Positions 21,658-34,230 are shown, numbered from the stretch's first letter. The stretch: 64,000 bases of DNA from Nymphaea colorata (GCF_008831285.2 NC_045148.1:22311002-22375001), one strand, 5' to 3'. Program-made: numbers and translations. The notes: generated by a model not told the origin, from the letters alone.

Positions 21658-22344
21658 TCGTTAGCTAAAATGGTCAGATGGCAGTTACCAATAGGCTAAA
21701 TAAATATTTCAATGTAGAAATGCAGCGTGATTGCTTTCGTTGAACCCTGTCACTTGCATTGGTCACATACAGGCTTTTATGATGATTTGCTTGATATATT
21801 TGTGAATTTTCTTTCTGAGCCATTTGGGTGACTAATCTCACATAACAACTTGCACACTTCCAATGAAAGATACACAAAAGAGGCTTGGAAATTTGTCTAT
21901 TATTATCGTCGTTCGTGTCATATTCTCAAATTAGGATACCTCAAATGCTGTAATTTGAGTTCACATAAATTCTCTCTGTTTCCTAAAATTTTGCTTTAAT
22001 GTATGCTCAGGGCAGAATTTTAGAAATCTGTCAAAAAAACGTGCGACAAGCAAATAAATAAAAATGTATAATTTTGGTAAGTTTTGGGCCTCAGTCTAAT
22101 TTTTTCTAAAAAGGTCATTGAATGAGGAGGATGAGAATTGTCGGCTATGAGCATCATTGTATTATTGAAGAATGTTGAATGTTATGGCCCCTAACAAGAG
22201 ATTGTGTGTTATGGACTAGAAATGACTGCAAAAACCATACTAATTAAACAGAATACCGCTGTCCCATAAGGGGCAAAAGTGCAACTTGGAAAAATTAACT
22301 TTATTTCCTACGAATTGAAGCCACTATTTTTGTTAAAGGAGGCT

Positions 22345-24214
22345 TGGTGTTATCTTAAAAAAATAACTGGACTTTGAATTCACTTATAATGGAACCTTGA
22401 ATTTGCCCTGGTTCGACCAGGAACTTGGCTTGGTTCTCAGTGCTGCAGGAAAGGAAGCAACCCCATCTGAAATTAACGACCTAGAAACTGATAATAGTAT
22501 TCTCACTCATTTTGCTGGCCAATTCACTCCCAAATGTCCTTACCAAATAAAAAGCTCGTCAAAATTTCATTGGGTGAGTGTAGTGGACCTATGATCTGCT
22601 AGAGAGCCGAAGCTCCTACCTAATTTATTGTCTCTCTAGAGTACAAGGTCTGTTTTTAGTGCCACCATCTTTGTAGCACAGTGACACACCTAACCCCTTA
22701 AAATAAACATAGCTGACATTGTCATCCTGCATATTTAAAAAACAACATAGAATAATTACTCAAACTAGGGCTCCATAAAAAGTTGGTCCGACTTATTTTT
22801 TTCTTGCCCATTAGGGCTTCTTCTCTTCGATGCATCGATCGCTGTTCATGCCGGAGGAATCCCCTGATCTATGGTGAAGGTTGAAACAAACGGGAGCTGG
22901 AGCATCTTTGGCATCGACTGCCAGTGCACCGATCAGAGGACAGGAAATGAAAGGCAAAGCCAGCCGGTTTTCTGTGATCTATAGTTTCTCGGTTGCTTTT
23001 CATGCTGGAGGAAAACGTCGGGGTGGTAGCAATCAAGCACGCATTGAGGACGCTGAAGCAATGCCTTCTGCTGGAGGAGGCAGCTCATGGCCCTGCTTTT
23101 ATTGCAATCCCTCTCGCCCACTTACATCTCCAGAACGTTTGACTGTCTCAAATAGTTCGATTTTGTGATGTATAATGAGATGCCCATTTCATGATTTTGA
23201 TTATTTTGGTGGGTTATGAATCTTTTTTCGAATTTTGTTCCCCTAACCACATTTAGGAATTGTGACAATCACCTGCCTTTTGCATACTGTGAATGTATGT
23301 GCATTTTGGTAGATGATATTCAATGCTAGACATGGTAGCTCGCTCATTGACTGTCTTCTCTGTATTCAATTCTCGGTCTTTTTACTTGTGCCCAAATGTT
23401 TATCTTCACTGGTACAAGTGGAATTATAGTGGAGATGGAGAATGGTGCATTACCAATCGAAGTTTTCCTGTTTCATCTCAAATACTCGAACTAAGTTGGG
23501 ACAGTCATTAATGCCTACAGTCCAGAATTAAAGCCGGCCCTAATTTTCTGGATATATATCCAAAATTTTCCCAGTATAAGAGATAATGGTGGCTTATTCA
23601 CTCAGGCAAAAATCTACCCTGCCATTAAACGGCACCAAACATCATAGTGCTTAAGATAATCACTTTTTCCATTTAAGTGTTAAAAAAAGCCTCATTCAAT
23701 GGGTTGCACACATGAACATGAACATGTAGATAGACATTTATATGCATTTGTAGATCTACCAAAAATATAAGATACAATTTGTACAACCAACAGCCTCATT
23801 CAATGGGTTGCACACATGAACATGAACATGTAGATTGACATTTATATGCATTGATAGAACAATGAAAAAGACAGAATGTAACCTGCAAGCTAGGAAAAGC
23901 AAAGATGATGCATATGCATATGCAGATTTTGTAGCTTGCGAGATTTACACACCTAGTAGTTTAGTGATTAAACTATAATAAATGCAGAAAAAATCATCTA
24001 ACTAAAAGAAGGTTCAAACTTTGACAACTTATGACATTTAGTAATCCATGGACAATAATTTTGGAAGTGGAAGGGAGGGAGGAAGGGTGTTCAGAAAGGG
24101 CGTTCCTTCTGGGGTTTCTGACAACCGATCTCTCCCAGGTCTCGACGACAAGATCATGGGTGGAAATCTGTGGTTCTCTTCATCAAGATTCAGAAGTGGA
24201 TGTTGAGCAACTCT
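22345..24214. other. Intergenic, no gene recognised
   Basis: It contains several 60-95 codon ORFs (for example 22397-22594 and 22881-23168) that I cannot assign. The slightly GC-richer stretch 22800-23170 might be a degraded 5' part of the DUF4283 element downstream, but nothing diagnostic is visible. Confidence 0.4.
23687..23860. repeat. Direct repeat, about 63 bp, offset 106 bp
   Basis: GCCTCATTCAATGGGTTGCA at 23687 and again at 23793, each followed by CACATGAACATGAACATGTA and a shared ATTTATATGCATT. Confidence 0.85.
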
Positions 24215-25440
24215 CAATTTAGATGATAAATGGAACACCGATAATCAAGATTGCTTCAATGGTTTTGGAAAAGATGAAGCAGCCCTTTTGTTGGACTGTG
24301 ATTGGCTGTTTCATTGTAAACTTATAGAAGAAGCATTGTTTATGCTTACGTCGCTAATGATCTGATAAGTCCATGGAGAGAAGTTGCAAACCCTAAGTTC
24401 ACTTTCTTAGGGAGGGATGATTTCCTTGTAAGGCTTCATAGTGAGGACGAAGTAAGGGTAGTTGTTAGAAGGGGAGAATGGAAACTGTGTGGGAGAGTGA
24501 TGGTTGCCAGCAGACGGGATCCAAGGTGCTCCTTATCAACTGAGGGGGATATGGGATTGCCAATCTGGATGAGGGTTCCTAATTTGCCAGTATTTTTATG
24601 GAAGCAATGCACTTTCCAAGCTATTGCCGGAGCGCTATAGGGAGAACCGATGGAAGATGACATCCATACACAATCGATGTCAAGAATGGAGCTTGCAGAG
24701 TTTGGGTGCAGGTATCATTGGATTTCAATCCAAAATCTAAGGTTCAATTGGAATTGGAAGAGGGAGGAATTGTTCTTCAGGAAATCAACCATGTGAGAAA
24801 TATTAAATTTTCCTCCCATTGCAAAGCGAATATATACTCATGACAAGTCGGTGTAGATTTCATCAATGGGTGGTATCTTCTCAAGAGGGTGTGGCAAAGA
24901 AAGATGGGTGGAAGGAATTGAAGATTATCATTATGTCAGGGAGCTAAGGAGTGGGAAGGAGGGAATAAGAAAAGAAATTTGGGAAAAAATGACGAGTTAA
25001 TAAGGGATAACAAGTTTCGGTTTCTCCATAGGCAGGTGGAAGTTGAAAAGGAACGTTAGACCCAGAAACATTGGAATGCAGAGATTGATTTACAGGAGAC
25101 CAGCAATTGTGGAGTAACTTGAAGACCAACCAGCTGGTGGGTGAAGAGAAGATAGAGCAGGAGATGGAGAACCAATTGATGACAAGAAGAATCGAAGGGG
25201 AGAACCATGAGTCCTCATCAGGTTTGGTTCTTTCCCCTCCAATAAAAAATAAATTTCAGGATTCTTGTTGTTTGGATGCAATGAAAACTAGCAAAGAAAT
25301 GACTGGTTTGGGGAGTGAGGTTACGGTGAACAATTCACCACCAGGTTTGTCAAGGAGAGAAAATGGAAGAACAGCTGCTAAGAAAGGGAATGTGATTGAC
25401 GATACTTCCACATGAGGGAACATGAGTCCAGAGTAATGAG
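24215..25440 (+). pseudogene. DUF4283 / LINE ORF1-like remnant
   Basis: Plus-strand frames give a degraded DUF4283 domain, the N-terminal domain found in ORF1-like proteins of plant LINEs and in related host-genome copies. The pieces are GTPIIKIASMVLEKMKQPF, FLGRDDFLVRLHSEDEVR, GEWKLCGRVMVASRR, then GLPIWMRVPNLPVFLW, QAIAGAL and MEDDIHTQSMSRMEL. A TAG interrupts the frame just after QAIAGAL. Further on, VQLELEEGGIVLQEINHV and SSHCK fit the region before the usual zinc knuckle. The C-terminal 102-codon ORF (25107-25415) has the hydrophilic, low-complexity character of ORF1 tails. No reverse transcriptase follows, so this is a 5' LINE piece or a retro-copy. Family-level confidence is moderate. 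Confidence 0.6.
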
Positions 25441-25569
25441 GATAGGGTCGAGGCAGGAAAAGAGAAAACAGAGTCCACAACACCAAATATATCCTATGAC
25501 GCTACTCCATTACGGACACATCCAACATTTATTGTCTAATGCAGTTCCAGCTGGTAAGAAAGGGAAGAC

Positions 25570-26540
25570 AGATTGACAAATCGGTTGAGCTTATCCTAAT
25601 TTAAAAATAAATTCAGATCCAACGGACATATGTATATGTATCAGTTCACATCCTTATTGGATCCCACAGGAACATAGGACTCCCATTCTCATTCACTTAT
25701 GAAAGAGCATGATCAATATAATCCTGTTTGCTTGAAATTTCTGCACCAAAAATGGATCCAAAATCAGGTCAAGTGGTAATTGAACTTATTAAATCTATTT
25801 ACATACCTAATCAAAATGGATTGGCAAAACCAAATTAGTGATGTTTCATGATGTGGTCAGGTCAACAATGGGACTTGGGTCGAAATCCAACCAGATCGAG
25901 TCCGAGATCCAGAACAGAGAATTCCTAGTGCCACCAGGAAGCATCTGTCATCTCACAAAAATACACCTAACTTTTGTTATTAAAAAAACTACACAGTTGT
26001 TCCATGATAAACTACTATATATATAAAATTAGTACCCTTTAAATGAACATTTATGCTTGCCTATGTTTTCTCGCCTAATAATTGTATAATTTAGTAAAAG
26101 CAACATCGATTTTAATCTTTTATGATTTCATGTACTAATAAAAGGGCATAACTGGTTGGATATAAAATTTTATGATTTTATGGTTGGACAGGGCTGTACA
26201 CTTAGTCAAGCTAACTCAAGCACAACTCGAACTTGTTCGGTTATGCTCCATTTGATAACTCAAATTTATAAAGGAGTCTAGTTCGAGTTACATGAATTTG
26301 ACTCTACTTTTTGTAATTTAGCTTTTTTTTTAATTTTCAAATTTAAAACAAAGAAATTGAAGGAAAAGTTGGTAAAGGAACTTAAACATGCCAAACTCAA
26401 GCAACGATTTGGTCTATTGAGTCAACCTTTTGCTGATCTTGTAAGCTTGAGTCGAGCTCAAGCCACGATTTTGGTCTATCGAGACAACATTTTTCTGATC
26501 CTATGTCGGGCTTGATCCCAGCAACGAGTCCATGTGTGCA
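25570..26540. repeat. Dispersed repeat, copy 2 (inverted relative to 11565-12945)
   Basis: The reverse complement of this block matches 11565-11865 and 12320-12945, in the same order. The two copies are about 13 kb apart. Open frames differ between them because of indels. Confidence 0.7.
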
Positions 26541-26798
26541 GCCCGAGGACTCACGGATTAAACTTGTCCTATGAATAATGAATTAATTTCACAAAATTAG
26601 GTTTATGATTTGATAGCACAAAGCAGGCCTGTACCTTAAGAGGATGGGGGGAAAGGTGGGGGTTTCAACCCAACTATGATATTGGACCGCGCAGGTGGTG
26701 GGTGTTATAACTTGAGTAGAACAGCCGTAAAAATGATTTTCTCACCATTTCACCAAATTGAATGAATGGTGCTAGAATCCATTCCATTCTGCCAACAT

Positions 26799-26990
26799 CA
26801 GGGGCAGAGGGAGGGGGGGCCACCTGGGCCATGACCCCACCCCAGCCAATTGAGAAAAAAATACACTGAAAAAATGAAAAATTGTTAGTTGCACCATGTC
26901 TTGTTTGGATTCGAATTCAGTTTGGCCCTACCCAGATCCAAAGGTTGGACTATTTGGTCCACCCCTAAAAAAATCCTGGCTCTGTCCCTG
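26799..26990. mobile_element. hAT-type MITE, 192 bp, with 8-bp target duplication
   Basis: Ends CAGGGGCAGAG and CTCTGTCCCTG form terminal inverted repeats of hAT type (CAGGG...CCCTG). The flanking octamers are GCCAACAT (left) and GTTAACAT (right). The paralogous blocks lack the element and read GTCAACAT at 48723-48730 and 50280-50287. Each flank differs from that empty site by one base, as expected for an aged 8-bp target duplication. No ORF. Confidence 0.85.
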
Positions 26991-27725
26991 GTTAACATGA
27001 CATCAAATGCTTGTTACAAGTAGGTAAATGGGACAAACTATCATACAAGGAAAAAGAGAGATTGATTCAAAGCTTGCCGTTCCCAAACAAATTAGTTTAA
27101 AAAACTCCATTCAATGCCTTTACTAGACTTTAATTGTGAGTAAGTGGGTGATAAAATTCCTTGGGCCTCTTTTAAATACCCACCAACAATATGCATTGAG
27201 TCAATAAACGTCAAGCATTTCCAATTCTATCAAACTTCCAAGCATTGACATTGAGGATGTGAGAGTAAGCGAGCCATAAATGTCTATGACCCTTCCGCAC
27301 TAAATTCAGCGTACTCAGCACGAGTCAATTCGTTGGAAGGTTTCAAGAGGACCCTTAATTTTGTGTCAATAAATTTAAATTTGAACCTTTGTCCTGAACC
27401 TATTTTTTGATCATGACATATTTGGAGATTTTAATTCAATCATTCGAGTATTAAAAAAAGAAAAAATTTGAAAAACTTTAATTGGCTGTTAAAGGAATTT
27501 AAGGCAAGAAGCAAGACATTGAGCCCATCACGAGGTGAAGTGTAAGCTTCAAAATGAAATTGGTAAAATATATATTTCAAAACAAAAAGACATAAATTAA
27601 GAACGTACAACTAATTAAAATAACAAGTAATAAACAACAGTGCCAAATTTATGGTGGATGACTATTTACTTTTTAGCAACAAATTTCTAAATTTTATTCA
27701 TATGGCATTTGGCAGCATTGACTTC

Positions 27726-27727
<2 letters not shown>

Positions 27728-27798
<71 letters not shown>
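27728..27798. repeat. (TA)n microsatellite
   Basis: About 70 bp of pure TA dinucleotide. The paralogous site near 49470 reads TATATACAC only, so the expansion is specific to this copy. Confidence 0.95.
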
Positions 27799-27801
<3 letters not shown>

Positions 27802-29640
27802 CACTTAATTAAGAATAATAATTTGAGTCAAAACCTTGATTTGGATATTCCCTTTAGGTTTTAGCTTGAACTTGATCCTATACACTTTCATGTATTGACC
27901 CACAACATCTTCAGCTTAGACACGGTGCCTTAAAAGCAAAGGAATGAAGCTTTTACAAAAACAACTTTAGACTTTTGATGAAATTACAAAAAATACACTT
28001 TCAACTAACGGCTGTTTCGGGAGACCGGGAGACAATTCCCACTGCTTGAGTGATGACCAGAGCAAAAGGGGTCCAGGATTGCTTTTCTGGTGCTTTAGGC
28101 TTCAACTTGTATGTTGGTGTCACTTTTTCCACCACAAGAGTCGACGCCATAGGAGTTCGAAATGGAGACTAGTGGCCTACCAGCCCTCCTTCCACCATTG
28201 CAGCAAACATAATTGAGAACAGTAGCATGTTTTTCCCATCCATCAAAGTATGAACATATTTTTGTAAAATTCTTATACATTTCACTATGTGTAGCCTCAC
28301 CGTAAGGTCATTAGATGGTAGGATGAAATACTCCTCCCGGTCACCCAACTATGAAATCTTTGGATACTTTTCTCCCATCTTTTCAGCATTAAAAAAAGAC
28401 AGAAAACCAACAACTTTAATTGGCCGTTAAAGGCGTTTAAGGCAAGAGGCAAGACATTGAGCCCATCACGAGGTGAATTGTAAGCTTCAACAGGAAATTG
28501 GTAAAAGAAGAACAAGTAATTGAAATGATAAGTAAGCAATAAATGACAGTGCCAAATTAAACACTGCCAGATAATATCAATGCTTGATTTTCACTTGGGC
28601 CAAATGCTATTTAATGGAGGTTATTTCAATAACTCATTAAACTCAAACTAATTAAACAAGCTTGACACAAACTAAATCAAGTCAAATCATGAGCTGCTCG
28701 GTTCAACAAGAACTCGGCATAGATAATTCTTTGGACCAATGTACCTGAGTGGAAATAATTAACTAACAATGGAAAGGAAGGGACTGGGTCCATATAGATT
28801 TTGTACCAACTCATGAACAACTACTTTGGTAGGAATGAGGAAACATGGTTTTAGGCACTCGAAATCTTCCATTTCTAAAACCACACGAAATTGAGTTATA
28901 AAAAGTGTTGGGAGCGTTACATTCAGTTAAATGGAATTTCAAAAGAAGAAGAGCAATGCCAAAAATTGACATCTGAGTGCAGTCAAAATACAAGTTTAGT
29001 GTGATCTTTCACCATAGAAATGTGAAGCTTAAGGAAGTCAGTAGTGTTCATTTATGCAATAATCCAGATTGATGGTGGTTGTTAGCTGCCAAAACTATGC
29101 AAAATAAGCAATATTGAAGATTGGTCAGGTTTTGAATATATTCCCTTGGCTGCATATCTACTTTTTAGTTGGATACCATCAAGAATAAGGGAACTCAACC
29201 TGCACAACAAGGGCAACCAAACAGGTAATTCATGCTAATTAAACAATGCAAGCTTGACGAGGAGGACGAGATCCAGACAAGAACTAATGCAGCAAAAGAT
29301 CTTCAAACCTGTTATATTAATGTTAGTCCAGAAATCAGCTGATCCTATGGACTAATTGTATCAACTGTACAAAATGCATTGGTTGGTTCTACTCACTTGG
29401 CTTGTAATTGTCATGATATTTAAATAATTAGAAAACTGAAAAATACACTTATTTTGAATTAATATAGGGCATGCAGTGCCCATTATCAATAAAATATGTG
29501 TGGATTTAATGACTAAACGCAACATGTTGTTACCTTTTTGGTTATGGACAGCTAGGCACTACGCGCAACACACACATACATATATATAGATACAAAGAAG
29601 TTCTTACCATCTTACTGGAAAAGCTTTGGGATGTAGAAGT

Positions 29641-29740
29641 ATGTATAAATTAAAGGGGGAAGAACTTAATTTTTACTATGATAACTTGTCATGTATAAAT
29701 TAAAGGGGGAAGAACTTAATTTTTACTATGATAACTTGTC
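29641..29740. repeat. Perfect 50-bp tandem duplication
   Basis: 29641-29690 and 29691-29740 are identical (each begins ATGTATAAATTAAAGGGGGA and ends ATAACTTGTC). The paralogue near 51695-51745 has one copy. Confidence 0.95.
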
Positions 29741-29799
29741 CCTTGATCAGATAGAACGATGCTTATTGTTCCTCACATTAAATGTAGTTGGAACTAAGG

Positions 29800-30204
29800 G
29801 TGTGTGTGTTTCACCGCAAATTTGAGACCCACAGATCACCAAGATTTCAAATATAAGAATTTTGGCTTGAACACCCCCCATCCGACTTTAAATCCACAGA
29901 TTTTTACATGATATAAGATCCACATTACTAAGATCCTTAGTTTGTTTAGACTGAAGATCTTACAATGCAGACTCGAAACAGAGGCTATCAAATGCAACAA
30001 CGGTGTGTGTGTTTCACCGCAAATTTGAGACCCACAGATCACCAAGATTTCAAATATAAGAATTTTGGCTTGAACACCCCCCATCCGACTTTAAATCCAC
30101 AGATTTTTACATGATATAAGATCCACATTACTAAGATCCTTAGTTTGTTTAGACTGAAGATCTTACAATGCAGACTCGAAACAGAGGCTATCAAATGCAA
30201 CAAC
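29800..30204. repeat. Perfect 203-bp tandem duplication
   Basis: Two adjacent units with an offset of exactly 203 bp and no mismatch by eye, each running from the GTGTGTGTTTCACCGC motif to CAAATGCAACAAC. The paralogue at 51800-52000 has a single, diverged copy. Confidence 0.95.
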
Positions 30205-30492
30205 CAGAAGAAAAGTGAGATACGATCTACAGCATGTGGTGTACAAATATGCTATAATAAACTTTAAACATTTCCCTATAGTCGGCCTGGTTGATGGGCT
30301 AAAACATTAATTGATAAATCGCCGCCCCCCCTCAGAATGGTATTTTTGCTAGTAGTTGAGTGATTAAAGTTTTTTGGGCCCTCCTACTTACTGCCACCAA
30401 ATATGGAGTTAATACACGTCAAGCATTCCCTGTCCTATCTTGAACCGTTCTACATTATTCAAGCTGCCCTGATAGTTGAGTCAATTCTTGGC

Positions 30493-30915
30493 AAATTTTT
30501 GATGGGGAGCTCACAAGATTCATTAGGAGATTCAAAGCCTGATAAGTGTAATGGCTATGCGCTGCACAGCGCATTTACTTAGATTGACTCATTGAAGCCT
30601 TTGGCATTCAAGATGCTAGCCGGAGTAGCTCAGCAATAAATGACTCAGTATTAGTCAATTCGTGGAGGTCTTTGGTAGGACATTCTACTTAATCCTCATC
30701 ATATTTGGATCCAAGATAATCCTTAGGTCTGAACCTGACTTTTGAATATTATAGCATCTTTGGATGAAAAAAAAAATTCAAAATCCAAATTTCCTTTCAG
30801 AAAAAAATGAATTGAAGAACATAAAAGAAAAGGAAAAGGTTTCTAGAAGAGAATCTATACATAAATGGACGACCTTGAATTCCTGCTCATGCATGTTCTG
30901 CATAACAAATTGGAC
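30493..30915. other. Intergenic, upstream of an RLK fragment
   Basis: This holds a diverged partial A-type unit (AGTCAATTCGTGGAGGTC near 30653) and, at 30860-30919, sequence similar to the 5' leader of RLK copy B (TGCATGTTCTGCATAAC). Confidence 0.5.
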
Positions 30916-30919
30916 AGGC

Positions 30920-31643
30920 ATGGCCACCACCAGTCGGTGACCTCAGCCGCTCGTCTTTCTTTCGTGTTTGTCCTCCTTCACCTTGATTGTGGTTCTCGGC
31001 CAAGGGGATGTGCCCTCTGCCCTTGTTTTTCTGAGCAACGTGACTTATCAATTCACATTGCTGTCTTTCAAATCCCTTGTCACTAAAGACCCTTATAATG
31101 TGTTATCAAATTGGAATGCCTGGAATGAACTTTCATGCAGTCGTGGTTCACAAAGGGTTGTTGCTCTGAACCTCTCCGGAAAGGCACTTGAAGGTACTAT
31201 CTCCCCATACATCAGCAATCTCGAGGGGTTGATTCCACAAACACTGAGCCATTGCTGATGTCTCCAAATACTACCAGCACGATATAACCAATTCTATGGA
31301 AGCATCCCAAAGTTTCTAGGCAGTTTATTAGAACTCAAGTGCTTACACATTGGTGATAATAGGCTCACCGGCACCATTCCAGTTGCTTTGGCTAATCTCA
31401 CAAAATTGGAGTGGTTTAGTATTGCCCAAAATCAGATACAGGGAAATTTCCTCATGAGTTGGGAAGCCAAACCCACTTGATGGGCTTTAACATGGAAATG
31501 AACAATCTCACTGGTACACTGCCTAAGAGCTTGTTTAACCTATCCGCTCTTCAGGTTTTGAGTTTCGCGGCCAATCAACTAATAGGGAATCTCTCAAAAG
31601 ATGCTGGCCTTTTCCCGCCCAATCTCCAACATCTCTATATGGG
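30920..31643 (+). pseudogene. LRR-RLK 5' fragment (ectodomain start)
   Basis: The start ATG at 30920 aligns with 10111 of copy B, but a small indel and a stop follow within the signal peptide. The frame resumes with FTLIVVLGQGDVPSALV, FTLLSFKSLVTKDPYNVL, SNWN, RVVALNLSGKALEGTISPY. Relative to copy B there are deletions in the LRRNT cap (the first Cys pair is lost) and an in-frame loss of about 36 residues between ISNL and EGLIPQTL. A TGA follows LSHC. Later LRRs (FYGSIPKFLGSLLELK, LTGTIPVALANLTKLEW, NNLTGTLPKSLFNLSALQ) follow in shifting frames. Homology ends at about 31643. It is a broken fragment with no membrane or kinase part. Confidence 0.85.
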
Positions 31644-33300
31644 TGAAAGTATTTCATAAATCTTTATCAAAACAGTTAGAGAGAGATATATATAAAGATT
31701 TTAAAGAGAGAGAAAATATGGACAGCGAAAAACCAGTAAAAGAGCAAGAAGTAGGAAAGAAATAAAGATTAGTTATCAGAAGTAGGAAAGAAATAAAGAG
31801 AAAAACTAGTAGAAGAGCAAGAGAGTTTAAGAGGAGAAATGTGTGTGTGTGTGAGAGAGAGAAAGAGATGTAAAGATTGTTAGGGGAGAGAAGAACTAGA
31901 GAAAGGGAAATTAGTAAAACAGAGATTTTAAGGAATAATCAGACAGATATAAATATTCTAAAAAAAAAGACAAATTAAGAACGAGCGAAGAAAAGAAGGA
32001 AGAAAAAATGATCTAATAACAAGATATGTTAACCCTTCTTTTATTTTTATATAGAAATTAAGATTTAGGAGATAATTTTGAAAATTTCAACTTCAATATT
32101 TTATTTAGGCAATAGAGAAACTTGGGCTCATGGGAGAGCCTAGGGTTAGTCTCCATAGCCTCCTTAGGGAGGACTTATTTTTTGAAATCCTTCAAAAAAA
32201 GTATGTCTATCCCACCATTGGGTGTGGTAGAGAGACTAACTTCAAAAGAAAAAACAACTATCAATAAAGAGTACTCCTCTTGTTCTTAAATCCGGTTAGG
32301 AAGACACTCTTTTAAAGGTGGATCACTCTTTTAAGGCTACTAACAGGATGACCAATAGGTATTTTTTCAAGGGAATGTGGATCCAAGTGATGTCAAAACA
32401 CATTTTAACATCTATATAGTCATAGTGTTTTTTTTTTGGGTTGGACAAGCCCCAACCTCAAAATTCAACAAACTATACATGCATATCATCTGTAATGATA
32501 TAACGAAGGCATACAATCAATTGAAGGTAAAAAAAAAACACATATCATGCCCGTTTGAATTTATTAAACAAACAAGACTTGGCTTCACCTTCCTCATATT
32601 TTCAGTACACTCAAAAGTGGCTCTTGGCTTTGAGGAGAAAATTTCAATAGATCTCTTACATGGCCATGGGGAGAGGATGAAGGGAAGATTAGGAGATAAA
32701 TGATACTACATACCTCGAGATGGTAGAGTTGAAGAAGAGATGAGTCCTTTACTTTAATCAAACAATGAAGCTTCCAAAATGAAAACTCTGACCTGTTGAA
32801 GAAGCTTTACAAGGGTGTCCACGTGCTCCCCTTTCTACTCATTGAAGATGAAGGTTGGAAAAGAAGGAGAATCCCAAGTTTGAAGATGAAAAAATGTTGA
32901 AAGTGGGAGAGAAGAATAGATGAAGGAAGAGAGATAAAAAGGACTTCAAATCTCTTAGTTAGAGGACTCAAGGAGTTCCCCAAATGTTAGCTCATTCCCA
33001 ATGATGAAGATGTGGGAGTATCTATCAAAAAAAAAAAACTAAAATTCAGCATTTGAACATTTTTTAATTTGTCAAGATTTCTTATGAATGTTAAATTTTT
33101 TGAATTTATTTTATTTTTATTTTGCTTTATAGGTTTTGACATATGGAGATTTGCCCTTAGCTATGGAATCATCGTTTGAAGGGGGTTGTAAGGGCTAAAG
33201 CCCACCCAAGAGGAGCAAAACTGCTTTCTTGGTGCCAATTTTTACCAAAAAAGGAGATTGTCAATGTAGCAGGCCCTGTTCTGGGTGCACATGACTGTGC
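31644..33300. other. Gene-free, purine-rich then AT-rich
   Basis: 31670-31990 is dominated by GA/AAG-rich text with a short (GT)n(GA)n tract near 31840. The rest contains no recognisable domain; the longest ORF (32377-32703) is not assignable. Confidence 0.45.
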
Positions 33301-33301
33301 G

Positions 33302-33412
33302 TTGCGCTTGGTGCTGCCATGCACTCTCAACCTTAGCACTCGATAGCACCATGCACCCTAGGCCAGAGCACTTAGTAGCACAACAAGTGCTCTAGGCAGC
33401 GCACCAAGCGCT
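33302..33412. repeat. Imperfect hairpin
   Basis: GCGCTTGGTGCTGCC near 33302 pairs with GGCAGCGCACCAAGCGC near 33393, with a 2-base bulge and a loop of about 75 bases. Unusually GC-rich for this window. Confidence 0.5.
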
Positions 33413-33539
33413 GCCAAAACTTTGCGTAAGGAGGCAAATTAAGGGTGGCCTTTGCCCCTCTGCCATCCCCAGGTAGGTCCTACCCTAAAAAAATAAAAGT
33501 TTAACAACAAAAAATATGTAATACTTTTAAGAGGTAATA

Positions 33540-34230
33540 TTCCTTTTATAAAACGGGTCCGGCTCCATTTTTTATGATTCCAGGTTCGTTTTCGATCTGG
33601 ATCTAATTCCTTGAATGGGAGGGTCCCAGACCCATGTCAAAGGTTGGATCATGGATTGGGTAGGTGCTTAAGCTTGAAATATGGATTGTATCCAGATTTG
33701 GATTTTACGAAGCTGAGTAGAATTAAAAAGTGAGGGCGAGCTTGCAAATGATGTTGGGAATTGATTCTTGAGCTCGATTTCAAACATTTGAGTTTGAATT
33801 TTTTTTTATCTAGATTTTTTGTTTTTTTTATCTAATCTAGATCTCTGGGCGATTTTCTGAATCTATTTTCCTATTTTGGGCCTGACTTTGATTCTGAAGT
33901 CTATATGAGTTTTTAACCTTCGTTTTGGATCTAGAGCAGGTTTTTGGATCTGGTACTTGGATTTGGATTTAGGTCTATATCTAAACTTATACTTTGGATC
34001 TAAAACTTCGAATATGGATTTAAGGCTTAGTTTTAGATCTAGAGCTCAGTTTTAGATCCAAATTGGGATCTAGGGATCTATTTTTAAATCTAAAGTTGGG
34101 ATTCGGATCCAGAACGGGATCTAAGCTTGGTTTTTGGATCTTGACTTTGGATTTTGGATTGGGTTTAGATCTAGATTTGACATGAATTATCAGCCTAGAC
34201 TGAGCTAGGGCTTGGGTTGGAAGTTTAGAT
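33540..34230. repeat. Degenerate GGATCT/TTTGGAT-rich repeat tract
   Basis: Many imperfect, irregular repeats of TTTTGGATCT and GGATTTGGATTTAG. It resembles sub-terminal or satellite-like low-complexity DNA. No coding potential. Confidence 0.6.

Larger units (their letters stand above)
19322..22340 (+). repeat. Tandem duplication of RLK intron end, exon 2 and 3' flank
   Basis: Exon 2 copies C and D start at 19666 and 21344, an offset of 1678 bp, and flanking sequence matches on both sides. The junction is near 20995-21003, where 3'-flank sequence (ending ACCATGTG) runs directly into intron sequence (TTGTGAAATCACTGCGCC). Confidence 0.75.
26555..30492. repeat. Non-coding repeat block, copy 1 (direct repeat of 48290-52326)
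   Basis: Two diverged A-type units (from about 26555 and from about 27850) and a B-type unit (28560-30492) align in the same order with A1, A2 and B of the 48-52 kb block. Shared landmarks are TGGTGCTAGAATCCA, GGCAAGACATTGAGCC-type text, GGGACTGGGTCCAT and, at the right end, TTGAGTCAATTCTTGGCA. I find no recognisable coding region. Insertions unique to this copy are annotated separately (26799, 29641, 29800). Confidence 0.75.
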
